A stretch of DNA of 64,000 bases, taken from NCBI RefSeq assembly GCF_001467585.1, contig NZ_LNXY01000020.1:520648-584647 (forward strand), read 5' to 3'. This stretch comes from Legionella drozanskii LLAP-1. GTDB lineage: Bacteria; Pseudomonadota; Gammaproteobacteria; Legionellales; Legionellaceae. Under the pieces are notes generated by a model. That model was not told the origin of the DNA. It worked only from the letters and a program-made list of their open reading frames with translations, and searched no databases. Numbering within the stretch: the stretch's first letter is position 1; every line of letters begins with the position of its first letter. Made by a program: the position numbers and the translations under genes. Below, piece by piece: positions 8,148-18,439 of the stretch.

Positions 8148-9143
8148 ATGTTAAAAAAAACCATTCAAGATCAACAACTCATCGAGCTGTTGAAAATTCA
8201 TTATGGAATCGATATCCATAAAGCGCAACTCTTCCAGGGTGGCGCTGATATGAATGCATTTGGATATAAAGCAGATTCAGAATTCAATTCTTATTTCGTC
8301 AAACTAAAATATGGCTATTTTGATGAAATCAATTTATCGATTATCCGTCTCTTGCATGATTCCGGAATAAAAGAAATTATTTTTCCTATCCCCACACTGG
8401 AAGCAAAATTATTTCAGCAATTGGAGCATTTTAAAGTAATTGTGTATCCATTCATTCATGCGGCAAATGGTTTCACGCAAAATTTAACAGAAAAACAGTG
8501 GAAACAGTTGGGGAAAGTATTAAGACAAATTCATACCACAGCGGTTCCCAACTCAATTCAACAACAATTAAGAAAAGAAACCTATTCAACAAAATGGCGT
8601 GAAATCCTGAGGTCCTTTTTTAGTAAAATTGAACCGACTAATTCAGATGATAAAATCACAACTGATTTTAAAAATTTTTTTAATCAAAACATCGATTTGA
8701 TTCGTCAATTAGTTGATTCTTCAGATCGATTATCTAAAAAAATTCAACCTGATCGAGATCACTATGTACTCTGTCATTCTGATATTCATGCGGGCAATGT
8801 GTTGCTCGTTAATGAGAAATCGATTTACATTATTGATTGGGATGAGCCGATGTTAGCACCAAAAGAGCGTGATTTGATGTTCATTGGTGCGGGTGTAGGT
8901 AATGTATGGAATAAGCCCCATGAAATCCGTCATTTTTATGAAGGGTATGGTGATGCAAAGGTCGATAAAACCTTATTGTCTTATTACCGACATGAACGAA
9001 TCATCGAAGATATGGCTCTGTACGGACAAGATTTGCTATCGCGCGATCAAAACGAGCTGTCTAGACTTGAAAGTTTTAACTATTTTAAATCGATGTTTGA
9101 ACCTAACGAAGTGATTGCAGTCGCTTTTGCTTCAAATGATTAA
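8148..9143 (+). CDS. aph(9): Spectinomycin 9-phosphotransferase APH(9)-Ia-like
   Basis: A 331-residue kinase of the aminoglycoside phosphotransferase/choline kinase fold. The catalytic loop HSDIHAGN (Asp212 is the presumed base) and the metal-binding IIDWDEP are intact, and the N-terminal half has the ATP-binding Lys in FVKLKYGY. From memory the sequence is very close to APH(9)-Ia from Legionella pneumophila, which inactivates spectinomycin by phosphorylating the 9-OH; the 331-residue length also agrees. The ATG at 8148 matches that protein start, and an upstream in-frame TTG at 8139 is rejected. Its place among housekeeping genes without transposon marks suggests an intrinsic gene. The native substrate may be something other than spectinomycin. 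Confidence 0.9.
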   Translation: MLKKTIQDQQLIELLKIHYGIDIHKAQLFQGGADMNAFGYKADSEFNSYFVKLKYGYFDEINLSIIRLLHDSGIKEIIFPIPTLEAKLFQQLEHFKVIVYPFIHAANGFTQNLTEKQWKQLGKVLRQIHTTAVPNSIQQQLRKETYSTKWREILRSFFSKIEPTNSDDKITTDFKNFFNQNIDLIRQLVDSSDRLSKKIQPDRDHYVLCHSDIHAGNVLLVNEKSIYIIDWDEPMLAPKERDLMFIGAGVGNVWNKPHEIRHFYEGYGDAKVDKTLLSYYRHERIIEDMALYGQDLLSRDQNELSRLESFNYFKSMFEPNEVIAVAFASND

Positions 9144-9147
9144 ATTG

Positions 9148-9176
9148 TAGCAACTGTTTTTTCACGGCAGTTGCTA
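9148..9176. terminator. TAGCAACTG hairpin between aph(9) and cfa
   Basis: TAGCAACTG (9148-9150 and 9151-9156) and CAGTTGCTA (9168-9176) form a perfect 9-base-pair stem with an 11-base loop. The same stem recurs at 12357-12384. It lies between convergent genes and is probably a bidirectional terminator, although the U tract is poor. Confidence 0.55.
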
Positions 9177-9222
9177 GATTGTGGTGAAATTCGACCATAC
9201 CACTATAAAAAGCTAAAGAGTT

Positions 9223-10362
9223 TCAACGTACACTTTCATAGCCGTCTTTTACACCTGACTTAGATAAAACAAGTTGCCAGACTTGGGCTGTTCTTGAACG
9301 GAACATACCAGCGCACATCAATAAATAATATCGCCACATCCGGTAAAATCGGAGGTCAAACTGAGATTTTATCGCATCCCAATGCCGTTCGAAGTTTTGA
9401 TTCCAAGCTAATAGTGTATTGTCGTAATAGGCGCCAAAATTATGCCAATCTTCAACTAGAAAAGTGGTTTCCAAAGCATGTGATAATTGGATCATTGAGG
9501 GTAAGCTACCATTAGGAAAAATATATTTATTGATCCATTGATCCGTGGTGGTTACGTTTTCATTATTTCCGATAGTGTGCAATAGAAACAGACCTTCATC
9601 ATTGAGCTGCTCTTTCATCAATTGAAGGAAAGAGACGTAATTTTTTTGGCCAAAATGCTCGAAAGCGCCAATACTCACCAGTTTAGTAAACTGTTTTTTA
9701 TCAGGATTATAAATATGACTATGTCGGTAATCTGAGGTATAAAACTGAATAGGAAGATGACGATAACGCTGTTTCGCATAAGAGATTTGGTTGGAAGCAA
9801 TACTAATACCAACGACTTGGCAACCATAATTCTCGGCAGCATAAGCAGCAAATCCTCCCCAGCCACAACCAATGTCGAGCAGAGTATCTTTTTCAGTCAG
9901 ATATATTTTTTTACAAATTAAGTCATATTTTGCTTGTTGAGCTGAATCCAGATCGTGAGCATCGCGCCAATAACCACAGCTATAGGCCATGCTTTTGCCT
10001 AACATTAATTCAAATAAATGATGATCGAGATTGTAATGTCGTTGTGCAACTTGTTTGGAACGTTGGATAGTTTGGCGATTGATAAGTTTTGTTGAAAGGC
10101 TATAAATGAAGTGAACCAAATTAGTCCTCACTTCTTTATGCATTTCTGCTTTGCACAGCTGGTAGGAGAGGGCATCTAAGCCTTCACAGTCCCACCAACC
10201 TTCCATGTAAGTTTCTCCTAATCCCAAAGAACCGTCGGTAATGATGCGTTTTAATGCTCGTTCATCGAGAAGTTTAATATCATGAGGTTTGTTGCCGTTG
10301 ATGGTGATATCTGCTTTTTCCAACGCTTTTTGCACATATTTTTGTACGGTTAAATTTCTCAT
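9223..10362 (-). CDS. cfa: Cyclopropane-fatty-acyl-phospholipid synthase
   Basis: A 379-residue SAM-dependent enzyme, close to the usual length of about 380 residues. It contains the SAM-binding LLDIGCGWGGFAAYAAENYG (quoted region about 160-180), the family phrases GESYMEGWWD-like (GETYMEGWWDCEGLD) near residue 50, YSCGYW, and FEHFGQKNY. It methylenates cis double bonds of unsaturated phospholipid acyl chains at the inner membrane, commonly in stationary phase or stress. It is transcribed alone, convergent with aph(9). Confidence 0.95.
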   Translation of the reverse strand: MRNLTVQKYVQKALEKADITINGNKPHDIKLLDERALKRIITDGSLGLGETYMEGWWDCEGLDALSYQLCKAEMHKEVRTNLVHFIYSLSTKLINRQTIQRSKQVAQRHYNLDHHLFELMLGKSMAYSCGYWRDAHDLDSAQQAKYDLICKKIYLTEKDTLLDIGCGWGGFAAYAAENYGCQVVGISIASNQISYAKQRYRHLPIQFYTSDYRHSHIYNPDKKQFTKLVSIGAFEHFGQKNYVSFLQLMKEQLNDEGLFLLHTIGNNENVTTTDQWINKYIFPNGSLPSMIQLSHALETTFLVEDWHNFGAYYDNTLLAWNQNFERHWDAIKSQFDLRFYRMWRYYLLMCAGMFRSRTAQVWQLVLSKSGVKDGYESVR

Positions 10363-10599
10363 TAATCCTGACTCCCATAATCCCTTATCTTAGCCCGGCG
10401 GTTCTTTAATGAAAGCACCGCTTGTTCTTCTGTGACTTAACCTGTTCCAGAATCTCATTAATTTAGAAGTTAGTAAATAAGCGAGTACTTCAGCATTGGC
10501 AAATAAGAAATTATTTAAGAAAACGATTTGAGATATAGTATTTTTTGATTAAGATGACCTAATCATTGAGCAAGAATAATTGAGTTAGAATTAAGAATT

Positions 10600-12348
10600 A
10601 TGAAACAGAAAATTGAATCCGTTTTACTTCAAGCGCTAGAAAAACTCTCGATACAAGATCAATTGACGTTCCCCGATATGTTCAATGTGAACATTGAACG
10701 TCCGAGAGATCCTAATCATGGTGATTTTTCCACTAATTTGGCGATGATCTTGGCAAAATTAGTAGGTATGCCGCCACGAGTATTAGCAGAACGTTTAATT
10801 GCTTCTATTTCGTCTCATGAGGACCTAGAGCGCATTGAAATAGCCGGACCTGGTTTTATCAATTTTACTTTGAGTCAACAAGGACTACAGAATCAACTGA
10901 AACTGATTTGGGAATCTGCTGTTTGCGGAGTGGTGTCTGTTGAAGAACCGCATACCGTTGTTGTTGATTATTCTTCTCCTAATTTAGCTAAAGAGATGCA
11001 TGTAGGCCATCTGCGTTCAACCATCATTGGGGATGCGATAGTCAGAGTCTTAGAGCTAAAAGGACACAAAGTCATTCGCCAAAATCATGTGGGTGATTGG
11101 GGTACCCAGTTTGGTATGTTGCTCGCGCATTTGGAAGATGAAGAATCTAGTCATCAAGGCGAGGTGCGGCTCAATGACTTGGAAAGTTTTTATAAAGCTG
11201 CGAAAAGTCGATTTGATAATGAACCTAATTTTGCAAGAAGAGCGAGACTTCAAGTTGTCCTGTTGCAATCAGGCGATTCACATTGTTTGGAGTTATGGGC
11301 AAAATTTATCAAATTATCCTTGGCGCATTGCGAAGAAATTTATCAGCGGCTAGGTGTTTCTTTGCAGACTAAAGATGTTCAAGCGGAAAGTGCCTACAAT
11401 GATCTGTTACCAATGATAGTAAACTCATTGCGTGAACAGGGATTATTAGTCGAGCATGACGGCGCTCAATGCGTATTTCTTGATGAGTTTAAAGGAAAAA
11501 ATAATGAACTTTTGCCTGTCATTGTGCAAAAGAAAGATGGCGGTTTCTTATATTCTTCTACTGATCTCGCAGCCATTTATTACCGAAAGAGCAAGTTAAA
11601 TGCGGATCGGGCTTTATATGTGGTCGATGCACGACAAGCCTTACATTTTCAGCAAATTTTTGCTTTAGCTTATAAAGCGGGTTTTGCGAATCCTTCTATG
11701 CAATTAGAGCATGTGAGCTTTGGAATGGTTTTAGATAAATCGGGTAAACCATTTAAAAGTCGTGAAGGTAGTGTGACCAAATTAGTGGATTTACTCGATG
11801 AGGCTGAACGACGCGCAAAACAATTAATTGAGACGAAACAAACCAATACCTATCCCCCTGAAGAGGTGGAAGAAATGGCCAGGGTATTGGGGATCTCCTC
11901 AATCAAATATGCGGATCTATCAAAAAACCGCACCAGCGATTACATGTTTGACTGGGATGCTATGTTGAGCTTTGAGGGTAATACCGCGCCTTATCTTTTA
12001 TATGCCTATACCCGCATCAACAGTTTATTCCAAAAAGCTGACGTCGACTTAGATTCATTTGCAGAGCCTCTCGTTTTGCAGAATGCAAACGATGTTTCAT
12101 TAGCTAAACAGATTATCTTATTCCCCGAAATCATTGATACGGTAGCACTTAAAGCCTCTCCTCATTTGCTATGTACCTACCTTTATGAGTTAGCTGGATC
12201 ATTTTCGTCGTTTTATGAGGCATGCCCTATTTTGAATCAGGAAGATCAGTTACTAAAGTTCAGTCGGCTTAAACTGGCTAAATTAACTTCACGAATTTTG
12301 AAGTTAGGGTTGTCTTTGCTAGGTTTAAAAACATTAAAACGTATGTAA
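10600..12348 (+). CDS. argS: Arginyl-tRNA synthetase
   Basis: A 582-residue class Ia synthetase that charges tRNA-Arg. It shows the N-terminal additional domain, the HIGH-type motif in SSPNLAKEMHVGHLRSTIIGD (about 128-148), VRVLE..GHKVIRQNHVGDWGTQFGM, the KMSK-equivalent region GKPFKSREGSVTKLVDLLDEA, and a C-terminal DALR anticodon-binding domain ending in GLKTLKRM. Length and all motifs are normal (E. coli 577 residues). It is single and convergent with valS. Confidence 0.97.
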   Translation: MKQKIESVLLQALEKLSIQDQLTFPDMFNVNIERPRDPNHGDFSTNLAMILAKLVGMPPRVLAERLIASISSHEDLERIEIAGPGFINFTLSQQGLQNQLKLIWESAVCGVVSVEEPHTVVVDYSSPNLAKEMHVGHLRSTIIGDAIVRVLELKGHKVIRQNHVGDWGTQFGMLLAHLEDEESSHQGEVRLNDLESFYKAAKSRFDNEPNFARRARLQVVLLQSGDSHCLELWAKFIKLSLAHCEEIYQRLGVSLQTKDVQAESAYNDLLPMIVNSLREQGLLVEHDGAQCVFLDEFKGKNNELLPVIVQKKDGGFLYSSTDLAAIYYRKSKLNADRALYVVDARQALHFQQIFALAYKAGFANPSMQLEHVSFGMVLDKSGKPFKSREGSVTKLVDLLDEAERRAKQLIETKQTNTYPPEEVEEMARVLGISSIKYADLSKNRTSDYMFDWDAMLSFEGNTAPYLLYAYTRINSLFQKADVDLDSFAEPLVLQNANDVSLAKQIILFPEIIDTVALKASPHLLCTYLYELAGSFSSFYEACPILNQEDQLLKFSRLKLAKLTSRILKLGLSLLGLKTLKRM

Positions 12349-12356
12349 TTTGATAG

Positions 12357-12384
12357 TAGCAACTGCCTTTCCAGACAGTTGCTA
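12357..12384. terminator. TAGCAACTG hairpin between argS and valS
   Basis: TAGCAACTG (12357-12365), a 10-base loop, CAGTTGCTA (12376-12384). The stem is identical to the hairpin at 9148-9176, and this copy also lies between convergent genes, nine bases after the argS stop. It probably stops transcription from both sides. Confidence 0.6.
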
Positions 12385-12431
12385 ACTTAGTTAGAGTTAA
12401 TTCCTGAGCAGTCAAATCTCGGTGATTCGCT

Positions 12432-15197
12432 TTAAAGCGTCTCAATAGTCTTTTTATTCTGCAACAGCTTTTCCTTCGTGAGCTTTGCTTGACTAAGCTT
12501 TTCCTGTTCTTTGGTGATAATTTCCGCTGGTGCTTTATCGGTAAATTTAGGATTGTTAAGTTTACCTTCGGCAAGAGCAATGTCTTTATCAAGTTTAGCG
12601 ATTTCTTTATTAAGGCGAGATACCTCGGCCTCTTTATCGATTAAACCTGCCATAGGAATAAGCAATTCCAGTTCGCCTACCACAGCAGAAGCCGATACAG
12701 GCTTAGGCTCTTGCTCACTCATGCAATGGATATGAGTTAATTTACTCAAAGCGATTAAGATATTTTGATATTTATCAATCCGCTCTTTTATCGGTGGGGT
12801 GATATTTCTCAACAGCAAAGGAATTAATTTAGCAGGTGAGATAGTCATTTCACTACGAATAGTACGAATCGATTGAATCACTGTTTTTAACCAAGTTAAT
12901 TCCTCTTCAACCTCAGGGTTGATGAATTCTTCATTCACTTGCGGATAGGCACTCAGCATGATGCTTTCGCCGTTTTGACTGGTTAATTTGTTGGTACGCT
13001 GCCAGATTTCTTCCGTGATAAAAGGCATGATTGGATGCAAAAGTTTGAGAATTTGATCCAATACATGAATTAAGGTGCGACGCGTTCCTCTTTTCATCGC
13101 GCCCAAAGCCTGAGTGTCATAAAGAACTGGTTTTGATAACTCAAGATACCAATCACAGTATTCATGCCAGACGAATTCGTAAAGCGTATTCGCTAATAAA
13201 TCGAAACGATAGGTTTCAAAATAATGATGGCATTGAGCGATAGTATGTTGTAAGCGTGAAAAGATCCATTGATCGGCTGGGCTGTATTGAAACGCGCCGT
13301 CGCCGAAATCAATCTGTTCCTCATCGGTGTTCAGCAAGACATAACGCGATGCATTCCATAATTTATTACAGAAATTGCGATAGCCTTCTACACGAGCGAT
13401 ATCAAAACGAACATTGCGGCCTGTGGATGCTAAAGAACAGAAGGTAAATCGTAGCGCATCAGTACCAAAAGCGGGAATACCGTCTGGGAATTCCTTGCGA
13501 GTTGCTTTGGTTATTCGATCGCGAACCGAAGGAAGCATGAGATTAGCTGTGCGTTTTTCGACTAAATGCTCAATATCAATTCCATCAATAATGTCTATCG
13601 GATCAAGGACATTTCCTTTCGATTTTGACATCTTTTGACCTTCACTGTCGCGGATAAGACCGGTGATCATTACCTCTTTGAAGGGGATTTTACCGGTAAA
13701 TTTGAGGCCCATCATAATCATACGTGCCACCCAGAAGAATATGATGTCAAAACCAGTGACTAAGACTGAAGTAGGGTAAAATTGCTCTAGTTCAGGGGTT
13801 CGCTCCGGCCAACCCAAGGTAGAAAAAGGCCAAAGCGCTGAAGAAAACCAAGTGTCGAGTACGTCTTCATCTTGTTTTAAAGTGACTGAATCATCCAGTT
13901 TATTTTTAAAGCGAATATCATTTTCGCTGTATCCGACATAGACATGGCCATGATTATCATACCAAGCTGGTATACGATGTCCCCACCATAATTGTCTACT
14001 AATGCACCAATCTTCAATATTCTCCATCCACTGAAAATAAGTCTTAGACCAATTCTCGGGGATAAAACGAATCTCACCTTTTTGCACCGCTTCAATAGCA
14101 GGTTCAGCAAGAGGTTTTGTTTTGACATACCATTGATCAGTGAGTAAAGGCTCAATAATGACGTTGGATTTTTCACCACGAGGCACTTTCAATTTATGCG
14201 GTAGTATTTTGACTAATAAACCGGCTTTTTCTAAATCTTGTACGATTTGTTCTCGCGCAACAAAACGATCCATTCCTTGATAATCCACTGGAGCATTTTT
14301 ATTAATAGTCCCTTTTTTCGTCAAGATATTAATCAATGGTAAGTCATGACGTTTGCCAACTTCATGATCATTAAAATCATGGGCAGGAGTGATTTTTACG
14401 CAACCACTGCCAAATTCTTGGTCAACATAGTCATCCGCAATAATTGGAATGGTTCTATTGCATAATGGAAGTTGGATATATTGTCCAATCAGATGTTGAT
14501 AGCGCGGATCATCGGGATGAACGGCAACGGCTGTATCACCGAGTAGGGTTTCGGGGCGAGTAGTGGCGATTGTGATTGACTCTTCAGAATCAACGATAGG
14601 GTAGCGAATATGCCATAAAAAACCATCTTCTTCTTCGGAAATAACTTCAAGATCGGAGACCGCGGTGCCTAATTTGGGATCCCAATTCACTAGACGCGTG
14701 CCACGATAGATTAACCCTTCTTCATAGAGCTGCACGAACACTTTTTGGACCGCGGCTGATAAACCCTCGTCCATGGTAAATCGTTCTCTTGACCAATCCA
14801 CCGAAGAACCGATGCGGCGCATTTGACTGGTAATGGTATTCCCTGATTCTTCCTTCCATTGCCATACGCGCTCAAGAAATTCTTCACGTGTCATGTTTTT
14901 ACGAGATAAGCCCTCGTTATCTAATTGACGTTCAACCACAAGCTGGGTTGAAATGCCCGCATGATCGGTTCCAGGTTGCCAAAGGGTTCTGAATCCCTGC
15001 ATGCGATGATAGCGTGTCAAGGCATCCATAAGTGTATGTTGGAATCCATGACCCATATGCAAACTACCGGTAACATTGGGTGGGGGCAGCATAATACAAT
15101 AGCTTTTGCCTTCGCCTCGTGGAGCAAAATAATGGTGGCTTTCCCATTTTTCATAACATGCTTGCTCAATATCATGTGGGGAATAAGTCTTATCCAT
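12432..15197 (-). CDS. valS: Valyl-tRNA synthetase
   Basis: A 921-residue class Ia synthetase. HIGH motif in [18 protein letters not shown] near residues 38-55, the editing CP1 domain ([19 protein letters not shown]), [19 protein letters not shown] [18 protein letters not shown], the KMSKS motif in [17 protein letters not shown], and a C-terminal Lys/Glu-rich coiled coil ([21 protein letters not shown]) that is typical of ValS. Charges tRNA-Val in the cytoplasm. Length is normal (E. coli 951). Confidence 0.97.
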   Translation of the reverse strand: MDKTYSPHDIEQACYEKWESHHYFAPRGEGKSYCIMLPPPNVTGSLHMGHGFQHTLMDALTRYHRMQGFRTLWQPGTDHAGISTQLVVERQLDNEGLSRKNMTREEFLERVWQWKEESGNTITSQMRRIGSSVDWSRERFTMDEGLSAAVQKVFVQLYEEGLIYRGTRLVNWDPKLGTAVSDLEVISEEEDGFLWHIRYPIVDSEESITIATTRPETLLGDTAVAVHPDDPRYQHLIGQYIQLPLCNRTIPIIADDYVDQEFGSGCVKITPAHDFNDHEVGKRHDLPLINILTKKGTINKNAPVDYQGMDRFVAREQIVQDLEKAGLLVKILPHKLKVPRGEKSNVIIEPLLTDQWYVKTKPLAEPAIEAVQKGEIRFIPENWSKTYFQWMENIEDWCISRQLWWGHRIPAWYDNHGHVYVGYSENDIRFKNKLDDSVTLKQDEDVLDTWFSSALWPFSTLGWPERTPELEQFYPTSVLVTGFDIIFFWVARMIMMGLKFTGKIPFKEVMITGLIRDSEGQKMSKSKGNVLDPIDIIDGIDIEHLVEKRTANLMLPSVRDRITKATRKEFPDGIPAFGTDALRFTFCSLASTGRNVRFDIARVEGYRNFCNKLWNASRYVLLNTDEEQIDFGDGAFQYSPADQWIFSRLQHTIAQCHHYFETYRFDLLANTLYEFVWHEYCDWYLELSKPVLYDTQALGAMKRGTRRTLIHVLDQILKLLHPIMPFITEEIWQRTNKLTSQNGESIMLSAYPQVNEEFINPEVEEELTWLKTVIQSIRTIRSEMTISPAKLIPLLLRNITPPIKERIDKYQNILIALSKLTHIHCMSEQEPKPVSASAVVGELELLIPMAGLIDKEAEVSRLNKEIAKLDKDIALAEGKLNNPKFTDKAPAEIITKEQEKLSQAKLTKEKLLQNKKTIETL

Positions 15198-15260
15198 GGG
15201 TATAACCTGTGCTAAGGAAAGTCGCGAATTTTAACATAACCTGGTTGTGGGACAAAACAT

Positions 15261-18200
15261 TCAAAATTCCAAGCCATGTTCTGTTTCTAGTTTTTTAACG
15301 AAAGACTCGTCTTTGCTGGGCTGGTCTTTGTTTTGCTCATCGTTATCATGATCATGACGATGGTCAGCGGCAAGATAAGTGTACATTGTCGGTACTACGA
15401 AAAGAGTAAAGACAGTACCTATTAATAGTCCAGCAGAAATAACCAAACCTATATCGAAGCGACTTACAGCACCTGCGCCGCTAGCGATTAATAGCGGTAA
15501 TACCCCAAAAACCATCGCTGCAGTGGTCATTAAAATAGGACGTAGGCGAATGGCCGCTGCCTCTTCTACAGCTGCCCGGCGGTCAAGTTTTTTCTCTCGT
15601 TGCAATTGGTTGGCAAAGTCCACAATTAAAATACCGTGTTTACTAATTAAGCCGATCAAGGTAATAAGACCGACTTGGGTATAAATATTAATTGAGGCGG
15701 CGCCTAAGTTAAGCGGGATAAGCGCACCGCAAATTGACATGGGCACACTAATGAGGACGATCAACGGATCTCTAAAACTTTCATATTGAGCCGCAAGAAC
15801 TAAGAAAATAACTATGATTGCTAAAAAGAATGCAAAAATAAGGGCATTACCTTCCTGAATAAATTGCCTTGATTGGCCGCCATAATCGGAGCTAAATCCT
15901 TTCGGTAGTAGCTTATCTGCTTGCTCTTGTAAGTAGGCCAACCCTTGTCCTAATGTCGTGCCTGGCATCATGACCGCTTGGATGGTCGCTGAATTAAGTT
16001 GTTGGAAATGAGACACTGCGTTGGGTTGAATTTTTTCCTTGGGAGTGACTACCGTTGAGATAGGCACCATACTTCCTGAGGCAGTTCGCAAAAAGATTTG
16101 CCCCAATTGCTCTGGAGTCAAGCGATAGGGTCTATCCAATTGTGGAATGACCTGATAACTACGCCCTTGTAAGTTGAAGTAGTTGATGTAATTTCCAGAT
16201 AAAGCACTGGTTAAACTACTACCTAAGGCTTGCATATCCAAACCGAGGTCCGAAGCTTTAGAACGATTAATTTGAAACTCGATTTCGGGCTGATTGAACT
16301 TCAAACTGTTATCCATATAAACAAAAAGACCACTTTTTCGCGCTTTATCAATTAATTGATTTGAAAGATCAAATAAGGTTTGAAAGTCATTCGTGGTTTT
16401 GATAACAAACTGAACGGGTGTACCACTGCCTCCACCAGGGAGAGGGGGGGGAATCACGGCAAAGGTTTTAAGACCTGCAACTTCATCCAATTTTTGTTGT
16501 AGAGGTCCTTTTAATGCGAATTGAGTGCGCTCACGTTTATTCCAGGGTTTTAATACCATACCCGAAATAGGTGAACTCATATTCACGGTAAAGTAATGCT
16601 CAGTTTCAGGAAAACTTTTATAAATATCATCAAAGGGTTTGGTGTAGGCTTCGAGATAATTAATTGTGGCATATTGGGGTGCTTGACCGACGACAAAGAA
16701 AAATCCTTGATCTTCTTCTGGCGCTGTTTCTTCCGGTGTATGAGAGTATAAATAAGGTAACATCAACAACACTGCGGCAGCGAGCACCAGTATGATTTCA
16801 CGAGTATTTAACAGACTATGTAAGGCTCGTTGATACTTTATTTTAAGTTTATTGAATTTCTGATCAAGAAACTGGACTAACCCTCCACTGGAAATATCGG
16901 CAGAGAGAATTTTCGAACACATCATGGGCGTGAGGGTCAGGGCAATGATGCCGGAGATAATGACTGCACAAGCCAGAGTAAAAGCAAATTCTTTGAATAA
17001 AGCACCCGTCAACCCCCCCATAAATCCAATCGGTGCATACACGGCAGCCAAAGTAATTGTCATAGCAATAACAGGGATGGCAATTTCCCGCGCCCCAATG
17101 AGCGCTGCTTGTAAGGGCGTAGATCCCTCTTCGATATGCCTATGAACATTCTCAACCACGACAATCGCGTCATCGACAACTAAGCCAATGGCCAAGACAA
17201 AGGCGAGGAGGGTTAGCAAATTAATCGAATAACCTAAGAAGAGCATGAGCGAACATACCCCAATTAACGATAAAGGAATGGTTACAACTGGAATAATGAC
17301 CGAACGGAATGATCCCAAAAATAAGAAGATCACCAAAATAACAATGACTGCAGATTCCACGATGGTGTGGATGACTTCATCAATAGAAGCACGAATAAAA
17401 TCCGTCGCATCATAAACGATTGTTCCAGTTAATGAAGGCGGAAATTCGTGCTCAATACTCGGCATTACTTTTCGGACGTTGGTAATTACGGTTAAGGGGT
17501 TAGCAGTTGGAGTGGGGCTAATAGCAATGAATACCGCCTTTTTGCCATTAAAACGCACAGAATTATTGTAGTCTTGTGAACCTAATTCGACTCGAGCAAT
17601 ATCATGTAAGCGAATGATCGAATTGTTATTGGCTCGCACAATTAACTGACTAAATTCCTCGACATTGTTTAAATCCGTTTTGGCGGTCATGTTGAGAGCA
17701 ACATATTCACCTTTGGTACTTCCTGCAGCCGTGAGAAAATTGTTGTGGGCTAACACATTGGATACATCGGAGGGGGCAATATTCATTGCGGCCATTTTAA
17801 TCGGATCGAGAAATATGCGCATGGAGTAGGTCGCGCCGCCGAGAATTTCAGCCTTTGCAACTCCGTCCACGGTTTCAATTTGGGGTTGTACAACACGCGT
17901 TGCATAATCCGTAATTTGTTGAGGCGTCATTTCTTGGCTATCAAGACTGATATACATGAGAGGTGTTGACGTATCTGAACTTTTAACAATGACAGGTTGT
18001 TGAGATTCTTGGGGTAATTTATTAATGGTTTGCTGAACTTTAGACATCACATCAGTGAAAGCAACTTGCGGATCAAAGTTTAATTTAATCGTCAGAGTAA
18101 TTGTACTCAGGCCTTGAACACTAGAAGAAGTCATATAATCCACACCTTCAGCACTGGCTACAGCTGCTTCGAGAGGAGTGGTGATGAAACCTGCGATTAG

Positions 18201-18371
18201 ATTAGCGTCGGCGCCAGGGTAACTGGTGGTGATGGTGATTACAGTATTGTCCATGCGAGGGTATTGGCGTATTTGCATGGTTAAAATTGAATTTAAACCG
18301 AATAAAAAGATTAGCAAACTGACCACGGTTGCAAGAACAGGACGTTTGATAAATAAATCTGTAAATTTCAT
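15261..18371 (-). CDS. RND-family multidrug efflux pump inner-membrane subunit (HAE1/AcrB-MexF-like)
   Basis: A 1036-residue inner-membrane transporter. It starts MKFTDLFIKRPVLATVVSLLI at an ATG preceded by CCAGGAT; an upstream extension to 18422 is unlikely because it would cross the palindrome. Two repeats each hold a large periplasmic loop, and TM4 carries GLVVDDAIVVVENV with the paired Asp residues needed for proton relay. The C-terminal half has GLITLIGLISKHGILIVDFAN. These identify the hydrophobe/amphiphile efflux RND family. It follows its periplasmic adaptor on the same strand, 68 bases apart. No TolC-like channel gene is nearby, so an outer-membrane partner must be encoded elsewhere. 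The tail is His/Asp-rich (DHRHDHDNDEQ), which is unusual. Confidence 0.93.
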   Translation of the reverse strand: MKFTDLFIKRPVLATVVSLLIFLFGLNSILTMQIRQYPRMDNTVITITTSYPGADANLIAGFITTPLEAAVASAEGVDYMTSSSVQGLSTITLTIKLNFDPQVAFTDVMSKVQQTINKLPQESQQPVIVKSSDTSTPLMYISLDSQEMTPQQITDYATRVVQPQIETVDGVAKAEILGGATYSMRIFLDPIKMAAMNIAPSDVSNVLAHNNFLTAAGSTKGEYVALNMTAKTDLNNVEEFSQLIVRANNNSIIRLHDIARVELGSQDYNNSVRFNGKKAVFIAISPTPTANPLTVITNVRKVMPSIEHEFPPSLTGTIVYDATDFIRASIDEVIHTIVESAVIVILVIFLFLGSFRSVIIPVVTIPLSLIGVCSLMLFLGYSINLLTLLAFVLAIGLVVDDAIVVVENVHRHIEEGSTPLQAALIGAREIAIPVIAMTITLAAVYAPIGFMGGLTGALFKEFAFTLACAVIISGIIALTLTPMMCSKILSADISSGGLVQFLDQKFNKLKIKYQRALHSLLNTREIILVLAAAVLLMLPYLYSHTPEETAPEEDQGFFFVVGQAPQYATINYLEAYTKPFDDIYKSFPETEHYFTVNMSSPISGMVLKPWNKRERTQFALKGPLQQKLDEVAGLKTFAVIPPPLPGGGSGTPVQFVIKTTNDFQTLFDLSNQLIDKARKSGLFVYMDNSLKFNQPEIEFQINRSKASDLGLDMQALGSSLTSALSGNYINYFNLQGRSYQVIPQLDRPYRLTPEQLGQIFLRTASGSMVPISTVVTPKEKIQPNAVSHFQQLNSATIQAVMMPGTTLGQGLAYLQEQADKLLPKGFSSDYGGQSRQFIQEGNALIFAFFLAIIVIFLVLAAQYESFRDPLIVLISVPMSICGALIPLNLGAASINIYTQVGLITLIGLISKHGILIVDFANQLQREKKLDRRAAVEEAAAIRLRPILMTTAAMVFGVLPLLIASGAGAVSRFDIGLVISAGLLIGTVFTLFVVPTMYTYLAADHRHDHDNDEQNKDQPSKDESFVKKLETEHGLEF

Positions 18372-18395
18372 GATTATCCTGGTAAAAAAATTAGT

Positions 18396-18417
18396 AGGTT
18401 GGGCCTTGGCCCAACCT
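18396..18417. repeat. Perfect 10-bp palindrome between the efflux adaptor and pump genes
   Basis: AGGTTGGGCC (18396-18405), TT, GGCCCAACCT (18408-18417). This very stable hairpin lies inside the 68-base gap of the efflux operon and would be in the mRNA, where it could cap or attenuate the message. It is a member of the same palindrome family as 8101-8119. Confidence 0.6.
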
Positions 18418-18439
18418 TCCATCGAATGCGAACAACAGC

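Noticed and set aside
12278..12592. Minus-strand frame of 104 codons over the argS and valS ends
   Set aside because: It lies across two well-identified genes in another frame and is a Lys-rich artefact of the valS coiled-coil region.
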